Assembly: GCF_050003625.1 (NCBI RefSeq)
Contig: NC_134400.1
Location: 63,674,241-63,738,240, forward strand
Length of the DNA: 64,000 nucleotides
Origin: Haematobia irritans
Taxonomy: Eukaryota > Arthropoda > Insecta > Diptera > Muscidae
Direction of reading: 5' to 3'
Under the pieces are notes generated by a model. It was not told where the DNA came from. It worked only from the letters and a program-made list of their open reading frames with translations, and searched no databases. The position numbers and the translations under genes were made by a program. Shown here one piece after another: positions 21,557-31,669 of the stretch (within the stretch, counting starts at the first letter, position 1; each line of letters begins with the position of its first letter).

Positions 21557-22309
21557 TGGTCGATCCCTTTGGCCAAAAATAAAAAATCAAAGTCAGAAAT
21601 TTTTCAAAAAGTGTGGCATCACTGTTTCTTATGCAAACAAGGTTTAACAATGTGTATTTGTTTTTGTTTTATTCCATCTGTACTCTTTAAGAACGGCTTC
21701 AAAAGAGAGAGCAAGTAAGCAGTTGGTTTTTGAAGTGTGAAAAAGTATGGTCTTGTTTTTTTATATCCAAATATGAATTTTTGTGTGGTGTTTGTTAACA
21801 CTAGTTTACACTGAAAATGTATATTTGATAACTTTTGTTATGTATTTTAATCTGCTAAATTCAAAAATGAAGGTTAAAATTTTTTTATGAAACCGTTTTT
21901 GAGATATCCCGTTATTTTTAGTTTTTCTGACTTTTATCGCTAAACAAATTATACCTCGAGCTAGAAATGTCCGATTACATCGTTGTGAGTACTTGAATGC
22001 AAGGTATTGAGATGTCGAACAAACGTGTATTATAAGATCTGTTATAAGATAAGTGGCTCAAAATATATCGATGAAAATAGGGCGAATTTTCAAAACAATC
22101 TTGGTTTACAACTTCATGAAAATCGGATAAAAACTACTGCCTTTGGAGTAAAATCCGGAGATTGGTCTCTACGTGGGCTATACCAACACATGGGCTGATT
22201 CACCTCATTTCCGTTACATCTATTTGTGATCTTAAAATAATTCTAGATTTTAAATTAAGGCAAATCAGATAGAAAGTACGTTTTCTAGAAGCCCAAAACA
22301 TAAAAGCGG

Positions 22310-22405
22310 AAGATCAGTTGGCATATCTGCAGTAAATTGATATCATTAGCTATACGGTGTATTTGTTCTATGGTGCTATGGCTTTCTCTGAAACCGAACT
22401 GCTGC
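22310..22405 (-). repeat. Jockey LINE fragment with internal deletion
   Basis: GTTGGCATATCTGCAGTAAA matches 49117-49145, and then TATACGGTGTA...TTCTCTGAAACCGAACTG matches 49379-49433, with the 230 bp between missing. It derives from the RT of the minus-strand LINE family present at 48.3-49.8 kb. Confidence 0.65.
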
Positions 22406-22499
22406 ACAGTGGTCGGTGCTATATGGAGTTAGCGGCCAAAAATACTTCCAGTATAGGTATCATAGTGAAACTTCGGTCACGGTTTTATAATTATGCCAG

Positions 22500-23170
22500 G
22501 ACTATTTAATGATAAAATGGGATTGATTGATGACGTTTTGGTATAGCCCCCCATATAGACCGATCTCCCGATTTTACTTCTTAAGCTTCTAGAAACTGTA
22601 TTTTCTATCCGATTTGGCTGAAAATTGAAATCTAAAGGTATATTAGGACCAGACGTAGGTGTGCTAAAAATGGTTCGGTCCATGTTTTGGTATAGCCCTC
22701 ATATACCGATCTCCCAATTTTACTTCTTGATCTTCTAGGAACCATAGTTTCTATCCGATTTCCCTGAAATTGGAAGTCTAGAGGTATTTTAGAGCTGCAA
22801 ATAGGAGTGCCAAAAATTGTGTCTATCGGTCCATGTATTTATATAGCCCCCATATAGACCGATATCCCGATTTTACTTCTTGGGCTTCTAGAAACCGTAT
22901 TTGCCTTAAACTCGAAATACAGAGGTATTTTAGGACCACAAATAGGTGTGAAGAAAATGATGGTTATAGGTTCTTTTGTTGGCATAGCCCCTATATATAC
23001 CGATCTTCCGATTTTATTTTTTGGGCTTCTAGAAAACGTACTTTCATCCGATTTGCCTAAATTTAAAATCCAGAATTATTATAAGATCACAAATAGATGT
23101 AACGGAAATGAGGTGTATCAGCCCATGTGTTGGTATAGCCCACGTATTAACCGATCTCACGATTTTACTC
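22500..23170. repeat. Tandem subrepeats, about 150 bp
   Basis: The phrase ATAGACCGATCTCCCGATTT followed by TACTTCTTGGGCTTCTAG recurs about every 150 bp (22555, 22703, 22855, 23000). Each unit also carries CCGATTTGCCTGAAATT-like text. This tandem pattern is shared in style with 54.7-55.8 kb and 40.3-40.9 kb. Confidence 0.7.
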
Positions 23171-23751
23171 CAAGGGCAGTAGTTTTTATTCAAGTACAAA
23201 CAACGATATAATCGGACATTTCTAGCTCGAGGTATAATTTGTTTAGCGAAAAAAAGTCAGAAAAACTAAAATTAACGGGATATTTTAAACACGGTTTCAT
23301 AAAAAAATTTTAACCTTCATTTTCAAATTCAGCAGATCAAAATACATAAGAAAAGTCATCAAATATACATTTTCAGTGTAAACTAGTGTTAACAAACACC
23401 ACACAAAATTCATATTTGGATATAAAGAAATAAGACCACTTCGGTATTAAGGTGGGTACTATGTTTGTTGGCACGAAAAAAACTTCACTTAACCATTCTT
23501 TCGCGTTGAAAAATGAGAGTGTTGACAATACATTTCGAACGAAGAAAACAGCTATTTTGGAGCTATTCCGCGTTTATTTCTCCGCAATTTAATTGACAAC
23601 ATCGCCAAATGTCATACTATTTTTACTTATACATACGCAGCAGCTGATTGTTTACATACACGCATTCATGATAATTGTTTTGAAAAGTGTTTTTCTACCA
23701 GTTTTTGGATTGTTTTGCAAAAAAATCTCATACAGCACTGGACAGTAATAA

Positions 23752-24110
23752 TTGTTAAGAATAAAGCTCCAGCCGCTCTACTCCTGGTGTCTTACCACAT
23801 TCTGCAACAGCTTTTACAACATGTGGTACATTGTCTTCTTCAGCTTTTCCAAATGGATACCGTCAATTTGTAACGCACATCAAAAAAAAACATATAATTC
23901 CGGTGTTATGCTAACTTTTACATCATGCGCAGCAATGGACTCATTCATCAACAAACTTAATTCGTTGGTGTCCACAATATCTACACAATCGCATTGCAAT
24001 ACCATGCTGTTGCCGCCTCACTAGCAATTTCAAATCCAGTGGTCACCACCACGGTTCCCACAAAGGATAATAACGCCATTTCATTTGCCAATGTTGTTAC
24101 ATCGGGGGGA
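23752..24110 (-). pseudogene. Second copy of the unrecognised gene-like segment
   Basis: It is a deleted and mutated homologue of 1652-2107. It again reads on the minus strand with the conserved block around NELSLLMNESIAAHDVKVS, interrupted by a short insertion near 23881. It supports that this segment travels with the element. Confidence 0.35.
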
Positions 24111-24893
24111 ACAACCAACTTAAGCCCATAACTCAAGTTCAAGGGTAGTTCCTAAGCCAAAGTCACTGTTCCCGACTTATATTTCGTCACAAAGGGATGT
24201 TAGTGTTCTATACCAGACTCTTCGTTGACTGAAATTAATACATTGAGAAACAATTGGCTGGTTTACTGAAGGATGTTATACTCTCCCAATGTATAAGTTC
24301 CAATAACTATTTCAGTCACGTTATGAAATTCAACCAGTGTTTTGAAATTGATAAAATGCAAGAATGCCGCTAACTGAAATTTAAAAGCCACAACGAAATT
24401 AAATCGTTTCATTCCAGCCTATCGCAATCATTTTGGACAAATGATGAATACAAGAAAATTATTTTGCTATTTAAATAAAAATTATTTAATTATTTGCTAT
24501 AAACATTTATTTTGGATATAACTTTGTTCAGAAAAATTTACTAATTTTATATTAAAAAGTATAAAACATATAAGACCACCCAATTACTTATACCCCGGTA
24601 TATAAAAATAAAACAAGTTCGATTATAATTTTATTATGATTTTTTATTAATTTGTACATTTATACACTAATTAAAGACCCTAGAACACAATGTTTTCTTT
24701 TCTGGATTATAAGCTTTCTTTCATTAATATTGTTATATTTAAAAATTTTTAATTATCATTTCTCATATTTAGCTTTCATGTTGTTTCCATTAAAAATTAA
24801 AATTGCATTAACATTTCTTTTGTTCAGTTCTCATTCATTTACGCCTCTTACACACAAAAAACGAGCTCGCTTAACAAATAGAAAAGGGAGCAA
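24111..24893. other. AT-rich interior of element copy 2
   Basis: The first part continues homology to 2108-2360. From about 24370 on the sequence is AT-rich without any recognised gene; an 85-codon plus frame at 24652 is hydrophobic low-complexity. Confidence 0.4.
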
Positions 24894-25865
24894 TTACGAG
24901 GAGCGGTAAAATAATAAAAAAAAATACAATTCATTTCTTTGTAAAAAATGGGTGTTGAATGTAGAAGCACTGGGTTTACAGAGATAAGACGAAATCGTTT
25001 TTAAGCATATTTTAAAAAAGAAATCTTCATCGATTACATCTGCAGTATTATGACAATTAGCTTCTTCTACTTCTTCGTGTTCTGTGCAAACATTATGTTG
25101 CATAACATTAGTCAATTCTAAATTAGCAGGGGATGATGATAAATGGTGGCCTGGTTGTATCTCTACAATATGACGCTGATGGAATGCTATTGTTGCTGAT
25201 GGCTGAAGCGATGATGGTACTGTTGTAATAGGCGGAGTTTCCAACGGGCACCGGTCGCCGATTGGAAACTCCTAGAAGACATTCCTTAGGGGTAAAATTT
25301 CACCCAGCCACTTCTTCGCCAGCAAAATCCAATTTAACAACATCACCTGGTAAACATTCCTCCACATCAACTTCATTCTCTGCCGTATTTATACGGTTCA
25401 ATGTTATTGTAATATCTGGACCAGATTTAATTCCCACGGTAGCTCCTGCTAAAGCCATTGTAGTGGTGGGAACAACAACATTCGATCCAGCTGCTGGTGA
25501 TACTATTGTGGATGATTGTGAAACCACCATTGCATTAGTATTGCATTTGTATTACTAACGGCAGCAACAGTCGATATTGCATTTGAAGAATTAGTAATAG
25601 TGGCTAATGTTGGAGTAGTATTTGCTGCACCCCAATGGGACCACTCACTACTTGGGCGGCCGTTGTATTTGGTTGTTGCAATACAATATTTGCGGTCACA
25701 GCCACTGTGGTCGTGGCAGGTGTTGAGGGTGCTATGTTGGAGTTGTTCACTGTAGCTGATGTAGTGGCTGCAATTGTGGGTGTCAGGGATGTGAGGGCAG
25801 ATGCTACTGTGGCAGAAACGGCTACAAAACCAGATGCTGTTATATATGTTATATACATATAGCAC
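24894..25865 (-). pseudogene. Captured coding-like block, low-complexity nuclear-protein style
   Basis: Minus-strand frames contain Thr/Ala/Val-rich text (TPATTTVAVTANIVLQQPNT), then GPDITITLNRINTAENEVDV and ECLPGDVVKLDFAGEEV, then after a frame change SATIAFHQRHIVEIQPGH and CHNTADVIDEDFFF. Composition and codon structure look like exons of a regulatory-type host protein. I do not recognise the gene. Frame changes at about 25300 and 25530 mean it is not intact. Position inside short-TIR ends suggests transduplication. Confidence 0.4.
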
Positions 25866-26187
25866 TCCGTTATTTTTATTTCGTCAATCGAATTGCATTT
25901 TTAAATAACAACGCGAACCACTTTTGTATTCTAATTTAACACAAATCATTTGAATAAATCAATTATTTCTTAATTCACATTACAAATGGCGCCATGTTTT
26001 GAAACTAACTAATCTCAACATATGGAAGGATTTATAGCCGACCTAATTAGGGACTATGCACTTTATGTCAGTTTTTCAACTCGAAAAAAACAAAGTACCA
26101 CAAATGAAAAAATATTTCGGTAGTTTTTCGCATTTTTGGTTTTGTATGGGATTTCGCTTCGGAAACCGAACATAGTACCTACCTTTA

Positions 26188-27016
26188 GGGAGATAACACA
26201 AAGGGGGGCAATAAATCAAAAATTTTTGTTCGATTGGAAAATTTAGTGCAGCCTACCCAAAATGTGCACGTTCGATTGACGAGGTGTTACCCATCGCAAG
26301 AGCAAAAGTGCAACCCATTTTACACCGTAGCTGGTCTACGGTTCAGATGGTTACACTTTCAATCGGATGTTGAAGACGCTTTTATTCTTCGACCTAAATA
26401 ATAGCGTCGTTGCAAATACAAAAGAAAGTGCGTGATGCGTGTATTGTGGTTGCTTTTCAATTTCTTCAATACAGCTGATTAATTTACCATGAAGAAGCAT
26501 ATCAATTGTTTAGTGCCGCGACAACAAAATTCGATATTAAATATTTTTAATATAATAGCAAAATGCAAAAAGCAAATGCGTTTTTTTTTGCCTATACCAT
26601 TGTAGATGCGCTATTGGAGAGTAGTTCTTCTGACTACGATGAAGAAGTTACAACATCATTGCTTGGACGAAATGACCAACGGCGAGTTAAAAACTTTGTT
26701 GAGGATGTAATTAATTTGTACTCTGAAGTAGATGTAAGATCATTAAAAATATATAAAATCAAAAGTTTTAACAATTCCCTTAGTTCAAGAAAAATTTGCG
26801 TGTTAGTCGAGATTCCAGTAATAGTTGTTAATAATAAATTTCTTTAATTTTATATCAGTGTTGCACCTTTTTTGTTCGTTTTCACACGCAAACGGTGTTG
26901 TCATTGCAAGGGGGTTCGGCAACACTGTGGTAACACCATAATATGTTGTACCATTTGTATGCAACACTTTTTTCCCCAAACGAAATCACCATAAAACTCT
27001 ACAGAAAATTTACATA
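26188..27016 (+). mobile_element. Harbinger-like remnant
   Basis: The segment holds the start of a Harbinger-type transposase (26563-26847) between non-coding flanks with repeated GTGTTGCA/TGGTTACAC words. Clear TIRs and a 3-bp duplication were not found, so boundaries are approximate. Confidence 0.4.
26563..26847 (+). CDS. N-terminal fragment of a Harbinger-type transposase
   Basis: This 94-codon frame has an acidic serine-rich start (LLESSSSDYDEEVTTSLLG) followed by NDQRRVKNFVEDVINLYSEV. That combination resembles the N-terminus of insect HARBI1-like transposases, where a similar phrase precedes the first helical domain. The match fades after about residue 60 and no DDE residues are present, so this is a truncated relic or a non-autonomous derivative. 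A host SANT/MADF-like fragment is the main alternative. Confidence 0.4.
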   Translation: MQKANAFFFAYTIVDALLESSSSDYDEEVTTSLLGRNDQRRVKNFVEDVINLYSEVDVRSLKIYKIKSFNNSLSSRKICVLVEIPVIVVNNKFL

Positions 27017-27757
27017 GAAAGGCCGGTACTCTGTTCGGTTTTCGCGTTGAAACTCCATACAAAATTAAAAAATGCGAAAAACTAGCGAAATTTTTCCATT
27101 TGTGATACTTTGTTTTTTTTTTCGAGTTGAAAAACTGACGTTTATAGCATGACGCCATTTGCAATGTGAATTAAGAAATAATTTATTTATTAAAACTATT
27201 TGTGTGGGTTTATAACACAAACACGGATTATATTTTTGTTCCGAAACTATACAAAGGATCAAAGGAGTAGCAGATCAATTGCCCAAGGAAAATAAAATGT
27301 TAATTTTGTAATAATAAGCAGCAACCACCAACTTAATTCAATATCGCTCCCTGTAAAATAGCGCTCCAAGTTACCTAAATAAACACCGCTTTCTATGTGC
27401 GAAATAATGGTTTCTATAAAAATTTTTCACAAGAATGAACATAGTACCGGCCTTTATTATGGAAATACAACTCCATGTTATACTTTGTTTTATCAATCAT
27501 CAGATTACATTTTTAAATAATAATCAGATCCACTTTTGTGTTATAAATTCACAAAAATCACTTTAATAAATAAATTATTTCTTAATTCACATTCCAAATG
27601 GCGCCATGTTATGAAAATACTGACTGCGCGAGTTACGTCAGTTTTTCAACTCGAAAAAAACAAAGTACCACAAATGGAAAAAATTTCGCTAGTTTTTCGC
27701 ATGTTTTGGTTTTGTATGGAGTTTCAACGCGAAAACCGAACAGAGTACCGGCCTTTA
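27017..27757. mobile_element. Long-TIR MITE, ends AAAGGCCGGTACTCTGTTCGG
   Basis: The left arm (27017 to about 27210) and right arm (about 27540 to 27757) are long inverted repeats: AGGCCGGTACTCTGTTCGG / CCGAACAGAGTACCGGCCT, GTTGAAA..., ATGCGAAAAACTAGCGAAA and further. The centre contains an insertion with the tRNA-related repeat tail (27243-27362). ORFs on both strands (26901-27262, 27536-27826) are arm artefacts. Confidence 0.75.
27243..27362 (-). repeat. Truncated tRNA-related repeat
   Basis: AGGATCAAAGGAGTAGCAGA through GCGCTCCAAG matches the part of the repeat at 7200-7325 that lies away from the B box. The B-box half is missing. Confidence 0.55.
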
Positions 27758-27765
27758 GGGGCAAA

Positions 27766-28600
27766 TCAGCCCTTTCGTCGTGGGCGGATTTATACGCTTT
27801 TTTGTCCGAAAGGGTTCGTACGTTGATGTGTTTGCATGATTTGCGGGAGGACACGTCTTCGAAGCGTTCTAAAGAAAAGAAGGTAAAAGCGCATTTTGCC
27901 AATGCGTCTTCTTCTAAATCGTCGCGTGCTTCGTCGGAATCTAAGTGCGTTATTTGTCCAAAACATAATCATAGACTTTCGGCTTGCGTTAAATTTGGTA
28001 AACTTTCGTTATCGGAACGTTACACAGTGGTAAAACGTAACCGGTTGTGCTTGAATTGCTTAACGAAGGGTCATGAGATGAAGGGATGTCCAAGACAATA
28101 TTCGTGTGCCAAATGTAATTCGAGACATCATTCGCTATTGCATCGTGATTCTACGCCGTCTATAGTGCGACTTCGGCGACAAGTTCGACCAACCCATTGT
28201 CGAGTTCAGCGGCTAGTTTTCAACCGAGAGCTGCGCCTTCGGTTGATCAGCCGCAACCTGCCTACCTCGCCAGGCATTTCATACGACGCAAAATAGAGCC
28301 GTGCTGTTGGGAACTGCGATGATTAATATCATGCACGATGGGGTTTCATATCAGGCACGCGCTTTGATCGACCCCGCTTCAGAATCGTCGTTTCTGACAG
28401 AACGCTTTCGAAATCGGGTGAAACTACCGGTTCACGCGGCTAATGTTACAATTTCGGCCAAATCGAGTAAAATGTGTAATTTGAATATCGGATCTCCACT
28501 CAACGCGTCGGTTTTGTTGGAGACAACGGCTATAGTGCTCCAATCTATATCCGGGAATTTACCTTATTTTACGGTTTCGCAGGAAGTGATTTTTTGGTGA
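27766..28600 (+). pseudogene. BEL/Pao gag C-terminus and protease
   Basis: The first frame reads ALSSWADLYAFLSERVRTLM, then three Cys/His clusters: CVICPKHNHRLSAC, CLNCLTKGHEMKGC and CAKCNSRHHSLLH, typical of BEL/Pao Gag. After a break at about 28150-28300 the second frame starts with VLLGTAMINIMHDG and contains the protease motif ARALIDPASESSFLTE. It is homologous to residues about 300-620 of the better preserved ORF at 59439. The gag N-terminus is missing; its left edge abuts the MITE ending at 27757. Confidence 0.8.
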
Positions 28601-28616
28601 GTCCCGCACAACTGTT

Positions 28617-29363
28617 TTGAAGCAATTTTATCGTAATGAATCGTCATTATTGAAAAGACCAGACGTGAAATCAGTGTATGACAGCGTTGTTAAAGAGTAT
28701 TTGTATTTGGATCACATGAGGCCAGTATCTGCCATTTCTTCAGTTGATACACTCTCGTGTTATCTCCCACATCATCCGGTCATTAACCTCGAGAAGAAGA
28801 CTTCGAAATTTCGCGTCGTGTTTATTGCGTCCAATAAAACGTCCAACGGGAATAGTCTTAACGATATTCTTCACGTAGGTCCCACTTTGCAGCAGGACTT
28901 AGTCCTTCTTATTGTGCGATGGCGACTATTTAAATACGTGTTCAACTGCCATATTACACAAATGTATAGGCAGATTCGAGTGGACTCTTCTCATGCTCCG
29001 TTGCAGAGAATTTTTTTTAGGGATTCTCCGACCTGGACAGTCCAAGACTATGAACTACAAACGGTGACCTTCGGTGTAAACTGTGCACCATATCTCGCGA
29101 TACGGACACTGTTACAGTTAGCTGAGGATACTGAGGAGGAGTTTCCGCTCGCGGCCGTTATTTTACGTAAATGTATGTACGTTGATGACGTTTTGACTGG
29201 AACTCATGACCTTGAAACCGCGATAATGGCTCGGGATCAATTAATCGCGGCGCTTGCGACGGCTAAATTTGAACTGCGGAAATGGACATCGAATTATAGA
29301 GAAATTTTAGATTCGCTACCGCCGGAATATTTGGTTGATGCTCAATTGCTGGCATTTGTCTAG
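28617..29363 (+). pseudogene. BEL/Pao reverse transcriptase fragment
   Basis: The frame starts in the pre-RT region (YLYLDHMRPVSAISSVDTLS), continues FRVVFIASNKTSNGNSLNDI, QTVTFGVNCAPYLAIRTLLQ and the active-site box CMYVDDVLTG, ending near DAQLLAFV. The motif-A position reads CHITQMYRQI, with His where a catalytic Asp is expected. DNA between the protease and this RT start has been deleted, and the thumb/RNase H/integrase core are missing downstream. Confidence 0.8.
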
Positions 29364-29392
29364 CAACTCGAAACCATTGGGTGTGAGATGGA

Positions 29393-29947
29393 ATGCCCAA
29401 TTGGATTCTTTCTACTTCGTGGTCGAGCCCATGGCAAGTAGGGAATATTCGTTTCACGTTTGAAGAGTTTTCGACGGTGTTGGCTCGTATTGAGGCTTGT
29501 TTGAATTCAAGACCTCTTTGTCCCCAATCGGATAACCCGCAGGAGCTTGACGCTTTGACACCGGGTCATTTTCTTATAGGTGCCCCTCTACTTGTCCCTG
29601 CTGAGCCAGTTATAACCGAACAGCCTCTTTAGTTGGTGAATCGGTTTCGTAAGGTACAGGCTCTTGCACAACAGTTTTGTGTTCGTTGGAAATAGGAATA
29701 TTTGAAGAATCTGCATATGAGATATAAATGGAAATTTCCTCAGCGCGATGTTATGGTAAATGATCTAGTAGTTATTCGTCATGAACAGCTTCCACCAACT
29801 TCTTGGAAATTAGGTCGAGTCGTATCGGTCCACCCGGGCGTAGATGGTCATATTCGCGTCGCGGATGTACGTACGGAGAATGGCGTTGTAAGGCGACCTA
29901 TAGCTAAGTTGGTCCCATTGACCGACACTTCGGCGAGCTCTTTGTAA
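29393..29947 (+). pseudogene. BEL/Pao integrase C-terminal region
   Basis: EFSTVLARIEACLNSRPLCP and ALTPGHFLIGAPL are the end of the BEL integrase core. After two stops, MVNDLVVIRHEQLPPTSWKL and HIRVADVRTENGVVRRPI form the C-terminal DUF5641-type domain. Together with the two preceding fragments this is one internally deleted BEL element. Confidence 0.8.
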
Positions 29948-30738
29948 TTCGTATATTTTCTCGCAGTATCATGGAAAATACCTCGTGCTTCGCCGACGAC
30001 TTGGAAAATTTCGAGGATATTATGGAACAATCGGATGATGATACTGCGTGCCCTCTCTATATGTCGGCGGTCGAACAAGCGTTGTTGGAGGAGCCGATTG
30101 TGATACCGTCTCCTACCATTCCGGAGGTTCAGCTATCGCCCCAGAAAATTGAGAGTCCACCTCCAGTGGTGGCGCCTGCTGTTGTAGAGGCTCCTGATAT
30201 TGCGAACTCCTGCTCAATTGGTGTGCAGGGTTTGTGGAGGTCGTCACGCATTGCGACGGTGTCGGAAGTTCCTCTCTCTTTCGATTGAGAGGCGGATACG
30301 TATGGTGGTACGGCATCGCTATTGTTATAGATGTTTAGCACAGACCCACCAATCAAAAGATTGTCCTAGCCAGCGTAGGTGCCCCAGTTGCTCCGGGGAC
30401 CACAATGTTTTGTTGCACGCTGCGGCTACGGTGCCTCGAGACGGACATGGAAACTCGAGGTCTGCTCAGAGGATTCGTAGTGAGAGCCATACGAATCGTC
30501 CGTCCGATCTTGCTGTGGCACGGCCATATTCCGATTTTGGCGGCGTCGGAGTTCAGCCCCTGCATATTGTCGTTACTCTGGCGCCCAGCCTCGTAGTCCG
30601 CGTGTCCCCGCTTAGGGCTCCCGGTTAGAGGTGTGCACGTGACACGAAATTGTCGTGACTCACGCGTGATTCGTGAGTCACGCTGACGGCTACGGCGTGA
30701 GTGTGCGTGAGCGTGATTAACCAATCAAATGTCGTGCG

Positions 30739-31069
30739 AGTTACATATGCAAACCCCCAGACCTACATAAAAAATGAGTTACCTGATAAAATTGATGAAT
30801 TGCTTAAAGAAATTCAAAAGCCAGACAGTAACCCAATACCGTATCCGGTATTGGGCAAACCATAATATTTCCATTTAATTCAAATAATAAGCAGAATTTA
30901 TATTTAAGTCAAACGTTAGCATAGTAAGCAAAATTGTAAAATTAAGAAGTAAGTTCATTTAATGAAAACAAATAAAGAATGAGTCTGATCTGGGCATTTG
31001 ATCGAAACACAACGTATACCTTTATTTAATTTTTTTAAAAAACCCCGGAACTCGGTGAAACACAAAATT
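30739..31069 (+). repeat. 5' LTR of errantivirus
   Basis: 331 bp, AGTTACATATGCAAACCC to GAAACACAAAATT. It contains AATAAAGAATGAG, a plausible poly(A) signal, and encodes the env tail in its 3' twin. No difference from the 3' LTR was noticed on reading. Confidence 0.93.
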
Positions 31070-31086
31070 GGCGCAGTCGGTAGGAT
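31069..31086 (+). promoter_or_regulatory. tRNA-Ser primer binding site
   Basis: TGGCGCAGTCGGTAGGAT pairs with the 3' end of insect tRNA-Ser (acceptor CGRCUGCG-CCA), as known for 17.6 and 297. The first T is shared with the LTR end. Confidence 0.85.
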
Positions 31087-31162
31087 CCTTAATAAAACGT
31101 ATATAAGGATCCAGTGATACGAATCGGGTTAATAAAAAATAAATAAGTTGTGAAAAAAATAT

Positions 31163-31487
31163 ATAAAACTTTTTACAGTGAACTCTAAAAAATAATTAAA
31201 GTGGACACCACTCAAAAAGAAGTGCAGTGAACATTTATAATTAAGAGAACACTAAAAAGAAAATAAAGAAATAAAACTTTTTACAGTGAACTCTAAAAAA
31301 TAATTAAAGTGGACACCACTCAAAAAGAAGTGCAGTGAACATTTATAATTAAGAGAACACTAAAAAGAAAATAAAGAAAGAAAGCTTTTTACAGTGAACT
31401 CTACTAAATAATTAAAGTGAACGCCACTCGAAAAAGAAGTGCAGTGAACATTTATAATTAAAGAGAACGCTAAAAAGAAAATAAAAT
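31163..31487 (+). repeat. Three tandem 108-bp repeats in the errantivirus leader
   Basis: AAAACTTTTTACAGTGAACT recurs at 31165 and 31273 and, as AAAGCTTTTTACAGTGAACT, at 31381; units share TAAAGTGGACACCACTC and AAGAAGTGCAGTGAAC. The first two copies are almost identical, the third more diverged. Leader repeats in related elements such as ZAM and Idefix have regulatory roles; a role here is inference. Confidence 0.9.
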
Positions 31488-31669
31488 TGGTGAAGTGAAA
31501 ACTTAAGAATATCAACTGAAGCCACAGAAGAAAAAGATCTCTGTGCAGTACCACCAAAGAAACTAAAGTCACAGAAAACAACTTTTCTGTGCAGTGAACA
31601 CTAAATTGTTAGAAAACAAACAAAATTTTCACAAAAAATAAAAGGCAACGAGCTTTCGATCAAAACAGG

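Larger units (their letters stand above)
21557..23447. mobile_element. Inverted-arm (foldback-like) element
   Basis: The arm 21749-22010 (TGGTCTTGTTTTTTTATATCC...) is the inverted complement of 23180-23437, and a second pair (about 22123-22305 versus 22975-23170) extends the palindrome. Between them lie a short LINE-derived piece and tandem subrepeats. The left edge starts CACAGTGGTCGATCCC; a similar CACAGTGGTCGGTGC start recurs at 22404. ORFs in it are repeat artefacts. Confidence 0.6.
23448..26187. mobile_element. Short-TIR element copy 2 with long internal cargo
   Basis: The left end TAAGGTGGGTACTATG mirrors the right end CATAGTACCTACCTTTA. The first 900 bp and last 330 bp are collinear with the 1343-2992 copy; the interior 24360-25860 is not in copy 1 and holds a coding-like antisense block. 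No transposase is visible. Confidence 0.7.

Noticed and set aside
22500..23170. Regularly spaced repeats considered as a CRISPR-like array
   Set aside because: Units are about 150 bp, diverged and without unique spacers; the genome is eukaryotic.
22833..23211. Plus-strand ORFs of 75-87 codons
   Set aside because: They are translations of the tandem CATATAGACCGATC subrepeats.
25262..25862. Plus-strand ORFs opposite the captured block
   Set aside because: The minus-strand reading is more protein-like; the plus frames are its shadows.
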